A DNA stretch of 64,000 nucleotides from Medicago truncatula. Taxonomy: Eukaryota > Streptophyta > Magnoliopsida > Fabales > Fabaceae. A program made the position numbers and the translations under genes. The stretch's first letter is position 1. Each line of letters starts with the position of its first letter. The stretch spans positions 46,976,494-47,040,493 of the forward strand of contig NC_053045.1 of the NCBI RefSeq assembly GCF_003473485.1. The letters run 5' to 3'. Of this stretch, positions 40,042 to 50,484 are shown piece by piece. A model generated the notes under the pieces. It did not search any database and was not told the origin of the DNA. It saw nothing but the letters and a program-made list of their open reading frames with translations.

Positions 40042-40830
40042 GCAATATAATATAGAGTATATATATCCTTCATACATTCTTATATATCCTGAGTTGTGAA
40101 AGGTTAATTTAATTTGTAGTACATGTACTATACTCGTTTCCCTCGTGTTAGGTCTTGAAAGGTTAATTTTTTTTAGAGGGTCTTGAAAGTTTAATTTTTA
40201 GTGCATGCATAATGTACTCGTTTTCAATTTTAGTGCATGTAACGTACACACATTACATAGCTGGTATATGATATGAGAAGTTGCATCACTTCCAACTTTG
40301 ATGGTCAAACATCTAAAGTTAAAATGCAGTTGGTATGTTTTATGCATGCTGTGAAAACTTAATGTTAGTATGGTCATAATAATTGGCAGAAGACAGTTTT
40401 GTGAGAGTACTTCTGAGTTCTGAGACCTATGCACTATAAATTAACCCTTTCTCTCTGCCCTATCCTGATCTTGCAATATAATATAGAGTATATCCTTCTT
40501 ATATGTCACGGGTCTTTTTGTTTATTACTACCTTTTTAGGCATCCAGTGATTCCTCTCAAGCATCGATCCGCTGAGCGGCAGTTAATTGTCGAGCAGTTA
40601 AACGTCGTTCGACACATTGGAAGGTTAATTTGCAGGGCATATGTAATATACTCGTGTATCTCGAGTTAGGTCTTGAAAGGTTAATTTGTAGTGCATATGT
40701 ACTAGTTTCCTATTTTAGTGCATGCACTTTTTTTTTTAGGGAATTTTAGTGCATGTACTTGTTTCCAGTTTTAGTGTATGTAATGCACTCGTTTCCCTCG
40801 CGTTAGGTCTTGAAAGGTTAATTCTTTCTT
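40042..40830. repeat. repeated promoter-region units upstream of BAHD copy 2
   Basis: TTAGGTCTTGAAAGGTTAAT occurs at 40148, 40666 and 40803, with partial copies near 40096, 40178 and 40619. TTTAGTGCATGTA-type phrases and CTCGTTTCCCTCG alternate with it. The TATA-bearing phrase is present at both 40042 and 40473. The block is about 800 bp of diverged repeats of the proximal upstream region. Confidence 0.8.
40058..40066 (-). promoter_or_regulatory. TATA box of BAHD copy 2
   Basis: TATATATAT lies about 70 bp upstream of the preferred start at 39989, inside the open frame that extends to 40073. The surrounding phrase GCAATATAATATAGAGTATA is duplicated at 40473-40492. Confidence 0.55.
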
Positions 40831-41124
40831 ATATATCTTGGTTTTGTGACTTTTGTGGACGGTGGTGTTTTTGCATAGGGCCTCGTCTCTTGTATTAATT
40901 CATTCAGAAATTATCGTGAATAAAATTTGAAACTCAAATTGAGAAAAGAAAGTAAAGGAAATGGGAGGAAGCTAAGGTTTGTCGGTTCAGATGAGGAGGT
41001 GAAAAATAATGATAAAACTATCATAGTTTGAAAAATATTGATGGAAATGTTTTAGTTTTGATACTACAATGAAGAACAAGTTAAATTCTACAAGTTGCTT
41101 ACCAATATAAATAGGTTTTTTCTA

Positions 41125-41285
41125 GATTACCTTTGAAGAATGGTGGGTAATTTACCCACCAACTAATGAAAATGAGCAATTTGTTGGTGGGGTTAAGATA
41201 GTTCATGGATACCACTTAAAAATGTGTTTATGTGGCTAATGTGTATTGGTTGGGGTAAATTACCCAACATTCTTCCATGGGTACC
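41125..41285. mobile_element. small foldback MITE
   Basis: GAAGAATGGTGGGTAATTTA at the left is mirrored by TAAATTACCCAACATTCTTC at the right, about 150 bp in total. Confidence 0.6.
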
Positions 41286-41362
41286 CTAGTTGTCACCTAT
41301 AAATAAATCATATTCAAATAAAGAACAAATTAAATCATCAATTTGTCTTTAAAATATCACTA

Positions 41363-41519
41363 AAAAAAAGGCAACCCGGTGCACTAGAGCTCCCGCATAT
41401 GCAGGGTCCGGAAAGATGTCTCACCATTTGGTATATTGTACGCAACCTTACCCTGTTTTACACAAGAGGCTGTTTCCAGGACTTGAACCCGTGACCTTTC
41501 AATCACATGACAACAACTC
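41363..41519 (-). mobile_element. Au SINE, reverse orientation, with target duplication
   Basis: The body contains the phrases GGTGCACTAGAGCTCCCGC, GTACGCAACCTTACCCTG, AAGAGGCTGTTTCCAGGACT and TGAACCCGTGACC, which are those of the plant Au SINE. It is flanked by a perfect 13-bp direct repeat TAAAATATCACTA at 41350-41362 and 41520-41532. The A-run next to the left repeat is the T-tail of the element read on the other strand. Confidence 0.9.
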
Positions 41520-41589
41520 TAAAATATCACTATTTTTTTAAATTTAGTCTCTAAATTATATAAGTATAATAAGTTGTCTCTAAAGTATA

Positions 41590-41928
41590 CTCCCTCCGTC
41601 CCACAATATAAGCAAAAAAAACTCATTTTCTTTGTCCCAAAATATAAGTAAAAAAGACAAACTTTTATCCTATTTAACCTTGTTTTTTTATAAAATCTCT
41701 TTTCCAAGAAAAACTTTTGTTTATTCTCATAAAATTAAATGCACATTACATTCAATTTTCTTTCTCTTTCATTTTTTCAATAACTAATAGCCAATGAAAA
41801 TTGTTTTTACATCTTCTATAAAACTTTTTCCAAAGAAAACACAAAAAACTATACTCCAAATTCTTATGTTTTAGTTTTCTTAATAAGTGTGATTTTTTTT
41901 TTTTTCTTATAATTTGGGACGGAGGGAG
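41590..41928. mobile_element. Stowaway-like MITE, copy 2
   Basis: CTCCCTCCGTCCCACAATAT at the left and ATAATTTGGGACGGAGGGAG at the right form the terminal inverted repeats. TA flanks both ends (41588-41589, 41929-41930). About 339 bp, no coding. Confidence 0.85.
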
Positions 41929-41934
41929 TATAAT

Positions 41935-43834
41935 ATATGTCAATTTAATCTCTGATATTGAGATGTTAGAGACTAAATTGATGAATTTTTATGTTGTTTA
42001 GTGACTAAATTGATGAATTACATATAAATTAAGGACTACTATTATATTTACATAGTTTATTGATTAAATTGAAAAATGAACGATAATTTATAGACTAAAT
42101 TGATGGTTTATTCATTCAAATAAAAACAAAATATAAGCAAGTAGAGATTACAAAACACAGAGCGCAACACAAGGCATAACAACACAGGATAAATTTTTAT
42201 GGTATTGAATAATTTCTTATTTTATATGATTTTTGGGGGACAAAATGTTATTTTGGTGTTTTAGACAACTCGTACGTAGGACAAAAATTTGTGTTGTGGT
42301 TTGGTGAGGGACAAAAATTTCAGGTTTTGTCCTATCTCTTGCCTCCAGTTTGTTCTGTCCCTGAAACAGTTTTACAAATCAAACACTGGACAACTGGAGT
42401 TGTTCTGTCATGTCCTTCATTTTTTAACAAATCAAACACATTCCACTATTCAAAATTTATAGATCCTTCACTACAAATGTTAGTAATTATTCATTTTACA
42501 GATTTATTAAATAATTGATGTATTTAAACTATATTATAGTCCACATATATAAGTTCAAGGCCGTCCCCAACAATTCGAACAACTGTTATTATCTTGATAA
42601 TTTTCATTTAAAAAGAATTGAAAAAAAAATTAACACCACTTATGGTGACACACAACTAAGTTGTAGTTAAATATATGAACAATGGTTCAAATATGATTTT
42701 TACCTATAGACAGATAGATACCTATGAATAATATATAATTAACAGAAAAATTGTTGTCTAGTAGACTTTTTACCTACGGAAAAATGACATTTAATGATGG
42801 ATTTTGTTCAAAGGTACAATTTTTTTTTTTTAAGCTCCTCTAAGTTGGAGGCCTTGTGTCAAGGATTTTGTTGCACTTGCATACGGCCGGACCTGCATAA
42901 GATGTTGAACAAACTTAAAAAAGAATAAAAAATACTTGCTTATAAATATGATCGAATGAAGTAGTTTATTGTTAGACTAATATTTACTTCTCCATCTGTG
43001 TTTTAATCGATGACCTCCAACTCCTTTTTCTTTAACTAAAACCAATTAAGCTACCTCGACATTTATACATCAAAGGTGTCAGATTAATGGTGTAGAACCA
43101 CTCACATAATACACAAAATGTTTGTTATGGTTGAAGTTATTCGAGAGCTGGCCAGCTTTTCTTTTAGCCTATATAGTTCAACATGAACTTAAGAAAAAGA
43201 TTGTTTTTCCTCGGTGACTTTAAGATAAGTTTTATTACACGAAAAATAAATAATGTCGTTCATTTGTTAGCTAGAAAGTCATTATCTTATGCTAGTTTTC
43301 AAATTCATGATCATATACTATCTTGTATTGAGACCGTTATTATTAATGAAATGAAATGAGTTGATTTTGCTTTTGTAGATTATTTTTTTCCAATGGGTAA
43401 AAAAATGGATTAAGGCAGATTTTTTTTTTTTACAGGATATCCTCTACACACAACTGGATAGACTAATCTCTTGGAGCGATTAGAACCGTAATGTGTGGCA
43501 TAGCTGAATTAAGGCAGTTTGATTGGGTATTTGGTTTTTGATTTTGATTACTATTTTATAAATTAAAAAAACGGATTGTTAACAAACAGTTTTTTTTGTT
43601 CTAAACAGAATTTTGATAAAGGAAAAAAGAAGTAATAAAGATCTTCATATGGCTCAAGATAAAGAAAAACCAAAATCCAAGAAACCTCAAAATCGCAAAG
43701 ACAAAAATCCTTTGCTTGGTTATGTGTCAAATGTTGGAACACCGGTTGGATTTGAGTGGAAGTTGGAAAGAATAAACACTAGTAGTGTTTATGTAAGTGA
43801 GGGGTGACCTCCAAGGGTGTGTGCTTGGAAGCAT
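41935..43834. other. spacer, no gene I can support
   Basis: A plus-strand frame at 43613-43807 encodes a lysine-rich peptide (MAQDKEKPKSKKPQNRKDK...) of no known family and lies against the BAHD remnant. I do not call it. Positions 43430-43510 look like a piece of a legume SINE (GGATATCCTCTACACACAAC), shared in style with 60575-60765. Confidence 0.35.
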
Positions 43835-44140
43835 TACTTAGAACATGGAACCATGAACTCAGTATCATTTCCCAAAGCCTCCAAAATTTCATAAGAAAGA
43901 CAAAGCTCAACATTTATACTACCTTCTTCAACGAACAACGGAACGCCAAATGTGAGATAATAGCGCTTGAAATGAAGTTATTTTAGTTTTCTCTTTTCCA
44001 GCTTTGGTGTTTGCTTTTGATTTTTGTTCCGCGATTTTCTCTTTTGTGAAATGGAAGATTCTTTCAGCTAACTTGGATTCTATGCTTTCTTCTGAGGAGC
44101 CTTGATTTTATGATTCTGTTTCTGTGAAAGGGAAGGGTAT
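43835..44140 (-). pseudogene. BAHD acyltransferase remnant (array copy 3)
   Basis: About 300 bp on the minus strand. It has a piece of the middle region ([20 protein letters not shown], then the ALLSH stretch), joined directly to the extreme C-terminus ([20 protein letters not shown], then NDTEFMVP). Everything between, about 150 codons including DFGWGK, is deleted, as is the N-terminal half with H-x3-D. Closest to copy 1 at 34487-35722, with which it shares SEES-ESK. Confidence 0.88.
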
Positions 44141-44559
44141 ATAAAGAAATATAAAAAATCTTATGTGACAACAAAAAATATATAAACAAATATAAGTATT
44201 GACACGAAAACTAAAGCAATTTATAAACATTTAAGTCCTCCCAATAATTATAAAGAAAGCAACCTGTTTCAATTTGGTTATGCTTTATTTTCAGTGAGGG
44301 AACCTGTTTGTTTGTTAGGTCTTTATGTATTATGTTCCTAATAAGCTCTAAATATATATTATATCCTTGTATATAGTTGTATCACTGATCATTATCAATT
44401 TTAATATAATTTTTCTTGAGTTCTACCCTCAATTCTCAATCTCTTTAAATGATTTCATCCCATTTCACATCTCTTTGATTCCTACCTCAACTGCTTTTAC
44501 TTACATTTGTTCAGTAGATTTTTTTTCACTTACCATCATTCATATACATTATCTTCTAT

Positions 44560-45120
44560 ATTCAATTACATCAAGTAGCATGGATTCAATTTGGTGGCAT
44601 GATTTGAAGTTAATTGACTCTGCTCACCCAGCCTGCACTAATATGTTCTCTAATTCGGTGGTTCATAGGATTGGCAATGGTGAGACGACATTGTTTTGGT
44701 CTCATAGGTGGGCTGAAAATTCTATTTTGCAGGACAGATTTCCAAGCATTTACTCTATTAAGGAGAATAAGCAAGCAACAGTGTCCGAAACTAGGCAGCG
44801 CGTAGGCAACATGTGGATTTGGCACTGGAACTGGAGGTGATCATTGTTCGTTTGGGAGAAGGATCAGCTGCTTGAATTAGAATCTGTCATTGCAGGGACG
44901 GTTATGCAGGCAGGATATGGACAATTGGGAAGGGATACATCATACATGATTCTGCTGCAGGGTTCTCTGTTAAATCGACGTATAAGCTGCTGCAAAAATC
45001 TGTTTCACAGGAATTGGTCTCAGCTGAGTTGGTTAAAGCTTTCAATTTATTATGGAGATGCTCGGTTCCGTTGTGGTCTTCACCTGGCACGTGTTGCAGG
45101 ACAGAATTGCGACTAAGAAC
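44560..45120 (+). mobile_element. LINE 3'-region fragment (zf-RVT type), duplicated with the array
   Basis: On + the translation gives SIWWHDLKLIDSAHP, VVHRIGNGETTLFWSHRW and LQDRFPSIYSIKENKQ, the conserved region between RT and zf-RVT of plant L1 elements. Interrupted and without RT. The same fragment recurs at about 53920-54400, next to another BAHD copy. Confidence 0.7.
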
Positions 45121-45761
45121 GCTTTAAAAGCGAGGGTAAAAAGTTGAAGAAAATCAGACATCTAATTTTCTTGTCTCAATACTGCATTGTGGTGATAACT
45201 TTAACATTTTATAGCTTGGAGATTCCTTCAGTAGTTGAGACAAAGATGATACCATTCATAGAAAAGCTGGCCATGTTCAAACTTCAAAGCTTATTGTACA
45301 AGAAATTATATTAATTACTAACAAAACCAAATACAAAACTAATAATCTAAATTTATAGAATGAAGACACTGTATTATTTAGAAAAATATAAATCATGCAT
45401 AACAGAACGTGACATACACGTATATTCAATAGATTTCTTGGATATAGATTCCTAATAAGTAGCTCAACTGCTTATATTTTCATTTATTCAATAGATTTCT
45501 ATCTTACTTACCATCATCGATATACATTACATTTAAATAGCAAAGATATATTAAGAATTGTAACTGGGAAGAAGTTCTCGAACATATTACTTTAGTAGAA
45601 GCTTTTAAATACAACAATATGGAACAAACTAGTACAAACAAGTAGTAACCAAATAATTGAAACAGCAAAGTGACATATCCTTAAATATTGTTCACCCAAG
45701 CATATCCTAAACAATTTCAGACCAGAAAAATTGTAAATAGCCAGAAAAAATACCAGTCAGA
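45121..45761. other. duplicated 3' flank of BAHD copy 4
   Basis: No gene. Phrases here, such as CTTGGAGATTCCTTCAGTAG and CTAATAAGTAGCTCAACTGC, recur at 49065-49150 and 49320-49890, showing that the duplication unit includes the flank. Confidence 0.7.
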
Positions 45762-47107
45762 TTACTTAGAACTAGGAACCAAGAACTCGGCATCATTTCC
45801 CAAAGCCTCCAATATCTCGAAAGAAAGACAAACTTCAATATCAATGCTACCTTCTTCAGCTCCAGCATACACAGTAATCTTCCCATTACTTTTATTTGAA
45901 CCCCCACTTCGAACCCCTACCGGCTTCCCCCAACCAAAATCATTACCATAAACATCAAACCTCTGAGAACTACTCGTCGCCAATGAATTGCTACCTGCCA
46001 AATTACCAACTTCAAATAACTTCGGCATTCTCAACCAACACTCATAATCATCCCTTATTTTCTCATCAGAACGCAACATAATCATCTTGTTCATCTCCAA
46101 AGCAACTTTTCCAATCCCACATTCCAGAATCTCCCCCACTTTCATTGTTACCCCACCAAAGATCGCTGCATTTCCAAAATAACCCTCGTCAAGTGGAGGA
46201 ATCATCCTTGGTCTAACACCTATGCTTAAAACGTAACGAAAATCTTCTTCTGGGTCGAGTTTTTTGCATCGAACAACACATCGCCATACGTGAGTTAACA
46301 ACGCTTGAAGTGAAGATATTTTGATTTGAACATTCTCTGTTTTGGTTTCTTCATTTGCTTTTGATTTCAGTTCCGCGATTTTCTCCTTTGTGAAATGGAA
46401 TATTCTTTCAGGTAAGTTCTGTCGCGGTTTTCTACATTGTGATTCGGTTTTTGTGAAAGGAAATCGTATTGGAAGTTCAACGTTGTTTGGGAACCAACGT
46501 TGAAATGAAGGGAGTTTGGATATTTTGTGGGAACCTTTTGAGATTTCAGACCAAGAATTGACGAAATGCCAAAATGACTTGCCGTCTAAAACAACATGGT
46601 TGACAGTGAAAGCAATGAAGATACCGTTACTTAACTCCGTTACTTGGACTGCTAGAATTGGTTGAGACGTGGCTTCGTAGTTTTTAATGCCGTTAAGTGG
46701 GAAAAATGAGTGAACTATAGAAGGAACATAGTCTGGTTTAAGGATGTCGGAAACACTTGTGTTTTCTGCTTTTGCGTGGATGAAGAGAGCACCAAGGTTG
46801 TTGCAAATGATGGAACATGATGCATTGTTGTTGTTGTTGTTGTTGTTTGTGGTCACGTTGTGTTGGGTGATTATGAGACGGCCTGTTAAGAGTGGGAAAT
46901 AGGAAAGTGTTGTAGAAAGTGTTTGTTTCAAATGGTTGATTTGGTTTTGGTTTGGTGGAAAAGAAGGCCTTTTTGGATGGTTTCAAGTGGGAGAAATTGA
47001 AGATCCCATGGTGTTAATTCGATTATCTGATAATCAGTTGAGTTGAGATTATTGTTGTCAATTGGTGCTTGAACTTTTGTTGTGGATATCACACTAATGG
47101 AATCCAT
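45762..47107 (-). pseudogene. BAHD acyltransferase with a 10-bp frameshift deletion (array copy 4)
   Basis: The ATG at 47107 opens MDSISVISTTKVQAPID, and the frame runs through [20 protein letters not shown]. It then loses ten bases relative to paralogues in the [13 protein letters not shown] stretch (near 46950), so it ends soon after. The remaining 389 codons are open in another frame from 46931 to the stop at 45762, with H-x3-D as HVVLD, DFGWGK, and a C-terminus ending FLVPSSK. Everything except that one gap looks functional, so inactivation is recent or the site deserves confirmation. It has the longest asparagine run of the array (eight). A product starting at the internal Met would lack the first roughly 65 residues. 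Confidence 0.87.
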
Positions 47108-47206
47108 GAAGAAGCAGCTTTGATGAGATACAAAGGACCAATTATCTTATCTTTACCAGAGTACTACACCCGTGCAACTCATGTATCAAAAATAATATTT
47201 TATAAT

Positions 47207-48811
47207 GAGTGAACCATCAATTTCGTCCCTGAATTTTCAGGGGTCGGCCAAATTCGTCCCTAAATTTAACGAAATATCAAAATAGTCCCTGAATTTGTTT
47301 GACGTCCATCAATTTCGTCCCTCCGTCCAAAAGGTCCGTTAGTGTGTTGTGTTGGCTTGTACACGTGGGAAAAAGAAAGCCACGTGTACAGGGACTAAAT
47401 TGATGGAAAATACGAAAATTTCAATTTTCACTTTTTTAACTTCATTTTTCTGCAATTCCTTTTTTACCCCTATGTTTGCCATTACCATACATCCTCATAT
47501 TTCATACAGAACACATCAACTAAGTCCCTGTCTGTTTTTCTTCCCTCCATTTTCACTTCTCCAAGATCATCATCCTCTCCGGCGATCAAGATTGCATTTT
47601 TGAAGGAAGATTTCGTATGTTTTGAAGGTAACTTCGTTCATCTTCTTCTCCTTTTTCTCTGTTCATTTTCGCCCATATTTTTTCCGTTTTTATGATTTTC
47701 GTTTTCATGTTTTTATCATTTAGTTATGACTTATTACTATTTTGATTGGTATCTACTGCCTTTTTTTATGTTGTTCTGCAAATTTATGCCTCAAGGATCA
47801 ACTTGATTTCTGTTAATATAATTTAGGGACTTTTTTTATGGTTTTTAAAATAATTCAGGGATCGATTTGATAGTAACACAAATAATTCAGGGACTAATCT
47901 GATGGTAAAATTATAACAGATATGCAACATTTCATTCATCTTCAACCTCTTTTCATGGTAAAATCATTACAACTCTACACAACCTTAGAAATATACATTA
48001 GCATGTTGCAAAACTCAAACAAGCAGATTATGACTATCATAAACTTAATCACCTAAGCTCACTTTCCATCAACCTTGCCCTCCAAACCTCGTCATTGCCA
48101 CTTTCCTTAGCCTTAAGCATGGACTGAACCTTCTCCATCATTCTTGTCTTTCTTCCATGAGCAGCACAAATTCCATTGTTTTTAAAGTAACCTAGTTCTT
48201 CAGTTTCATCAACCCACACAACATTCAAGCACTCTCACATCACCATTAAACATGGAGGATGAAGATGAAGCTTGACTTTGATAGCTCTTTTTGCCCATAT
48301 GACCACCTCCCATCATTTTAGATTCAATTTCAACAGTTTTGCTTGAATGAATTTTGCAGATTTTGGTTTTCAGATTCAATTAAAAAAAATTAGGGTTTGT
48401 AATTTTTTGATTTGGGGAAGAACGTGACCCTTAATTATTGGAAGAAAATTTGGAGATTTTGGAGTGTAGATTACACATTGTAAAATTAGAGTTCCAATTT
48501 TATATATTTGGGGAAGAAATAGTCGTTGGAGAAGGAAGAGAGCCGTTGGGGAAGAAGAGCAATTTCCTGTAATTCAATCAACTTAGTCCTTGAAAATTTA
48601 GGTCATTATCGGCCAAATTAGTCCCTGCCTACGTGGCGTCTGACATGTGAGAGGTTAACGGCCACGTCAGCCCCGTTAACGCTCCGTTTGAACTGAAGGA
48701 CTAACTTGATTGACATTTAACAAATTCATGGATTAAATTGATATTTCGCATAATTGAGGGACGAAGTTGACCGACCCGTAAAAATTCAGGGACGAAGTTG
48801 ATGATTCACTC
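47207..48811. mobile_element. Mutator-like element, 1605 bp, with 10-bp target duplication
   Basis: The termini are GAGTGAACCATCAATTTCGT at the left and the near complement (GAAGTTGATGATTCACTC) at the right. Direct repeats ATTTTATAAT lie at 47197-47206 and 48812-48821. The duplicated flank of BAHD copy 5 has the unoccupied site (ATTTTGTAAT at 52871-52880, then GCTTCAATT), confirming both insertion and target duplication. No transposase. The interior carries a host-like coding fragment at 48049-48316. Confidence 0.9.
48049..48316 (-). pseudogene. coding fragment carried inside the Mutator-like element
   Basis: On the minus strand an ATG at 48316 opens MMGGGHMGKKSYQSQASSSS; the frame breaks after about 35 codons. 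The next frame continues VDETEELGYFKNNGICAAHG, then RKTRMMEKVQSMLKAKESGN, to a stop at 48049. A one-base shift joins the two. I do not recognise the family; it may be a captured gene piece (Pack-MULE style) or a degraded element protein. Confidence 0.5.
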
Positions 48812-48821
48812 ATTTTATAAT

Positions 48822-49342
48822 GCTTCAATTAAAATATTGTAAAAAAACAAAACAATAATAGTAGTGCAATTTTTGTTCGACACATATATATGTAGAGTAT
48901 TTTTTTTTTCCCCTTAAAAAAAGCATATGTTGAGTATTTTTGTTAGCTCAACATTCATAATCATCCCTTATTTTCTCATAAGAACAAAATAAAGATAGAA
49001 ATATTATGTTGGAAAGTGGTGAAAATGAAAGTGAGGAATTCAACATTATAAAAGTTTGAAAGGTATAGCTTGGAGATTCCTTCAGTAGTTGAGACAAAGA
49101 TGATACAATTCATGAAAAAGTGGGCCATGTTCAAACTTCAAAGCTTATTCGACCAAAAACAAAAAAAATGAAAACACTGTATTGTTTAGAAAAATATAAA
49201 TCATTCATAACAGAACGTGACATGCAAGGATCCGGATTCCCTGCATTTGAATATACACGTATTTACATGCATTAATTAACTCTTTCATTCATTCATTTTC
49301 ATTTATTCAATAGATTTCTTGGATATAGATTCCTAATAAGTA
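48822..49342. other. duplicated flank, no gene seen
   Basis: Homologous to 52881-53110 and, further on, to 45210-45450. It includes a 37-nt match to BAHD coding sequence at 48949-48985. Confidence 0.6.
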
Positions 49343-49875
49343 TGCAAGGAATGGGGCGGAGGCGAAAACGAGTTTTATCTTTTCCATCATATCAATTTCA
49401 TCCTCGTCCCTGATGGGTTTGAGTATCTCTGACCCATCCTCATCTCTGCAGTGGATTTTTTTTTTATTATTAAAAATAAAAGTATTTTTCAGTCCCAATT
49501 GCAATGTTGTAATGCATTATCCAACAAAGAGATGACGACGATCGATAACTATAGTAATTGAAAAGAAAGAGACTGAGAGTGTGAGCTATGGAAGGAGAAA
49601 AAAAAAAAGAACTATGATAAGTAAGTGTCATCTGAAAAACTGAGAGTCTGACTGTGTGAGTGAAATGATTTAGGGTTTAAGTTTCTATTTATATAAAAAG
49701 GTAGTAAATTGATTTTCTACTTTTGTGATGAGAGTTTGAGTATGAGTTCACTGTAGGTACCTATATCCCCGTTACCCGTACCGCACCCATGTTGTGAAAT
49801 CGGAGAAAACTCAAACTCATATCCAAACCCAATCAAAACGGAGAAAATCCGTCAAATTGAGTTTGGTTTGGGCTA
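49343..49875. mobile_element. hAT-like MITE, copy 2
   Basis: Same family as 10557-11109: shared phrases include TTGTAATGCATTATCCAACA, ACCTATATCCCCGTTACCC and AATCAAAACGGAGAAAA. The duplicated flank at 45439-45475 reads straight through this site (CTAATAAGTAGCTCAACTGC), so the element inserted after the segmental duplication. Confidence 0.8.
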
Positions 49876-50484
49876 GTAGCTCAACTGCTTATATTTTCAT
49901 TTATTGAATAGATTTCAATCTTACTTAATTACTTACCATCATCGATATACATTACCTTTAAAAAATGGTATTTTTCAGATTTTGAGAGAAGGAGGCACGT
50001 GGCACACGAAACTCAAAGCTACCAAAAGATCTGAAAAATACCAGTTTTTTATTTTTTTAAAAATGGAATTACACACGTAGCACACATTAATTGATAAAAA
50101 AAACAGACACATCAGCACTAAATGTCATGCAGACCATAAAATCAGAAAGGGGGAAAACTATAGGGGGCAAAATCGCTCGTTTAAAACTATTAGGTGCAAA
50201 ATCGCACAATTGGCAAACTATATGGGAGAAAAGTGCAATTAAGCCATTAAAATTTGTACCTGCGAAGAACTTCTCAGAACATATTTTTTGGTAGAAGCTT
50301 TCGGTTCAAGTTCAAGCTATCCAAAGACTAGATTCATTTGTACAATGTTCAGATACAGATTACAGACCAACATGTCAACAAGTAGAAACCAAATAATTGA
50401 AACAGCAATGTAACATATCCTTAATTATTGTTCAAACAAGCATATCCTAAACAATTTCAGACCAGAAAAAATGTAAATAGCAAC

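Noticed and set aside
40042-40830. CRISPR-like spaced repeats
   Set aside because: Eukaryotic context, irregular spacing and diverged repeat units.
43613-43807. Lysine-rich 64-codon frame on +
   Set aside because: No family, no gene structure, low complexity, and abuts a pseudogene remnant.
47349-47603. 84-codon plus-strand frame inside the Mutator-like element
   Set aside because: Overlaps the terminal inverted repeat region and is low-complexity; not protein-like.
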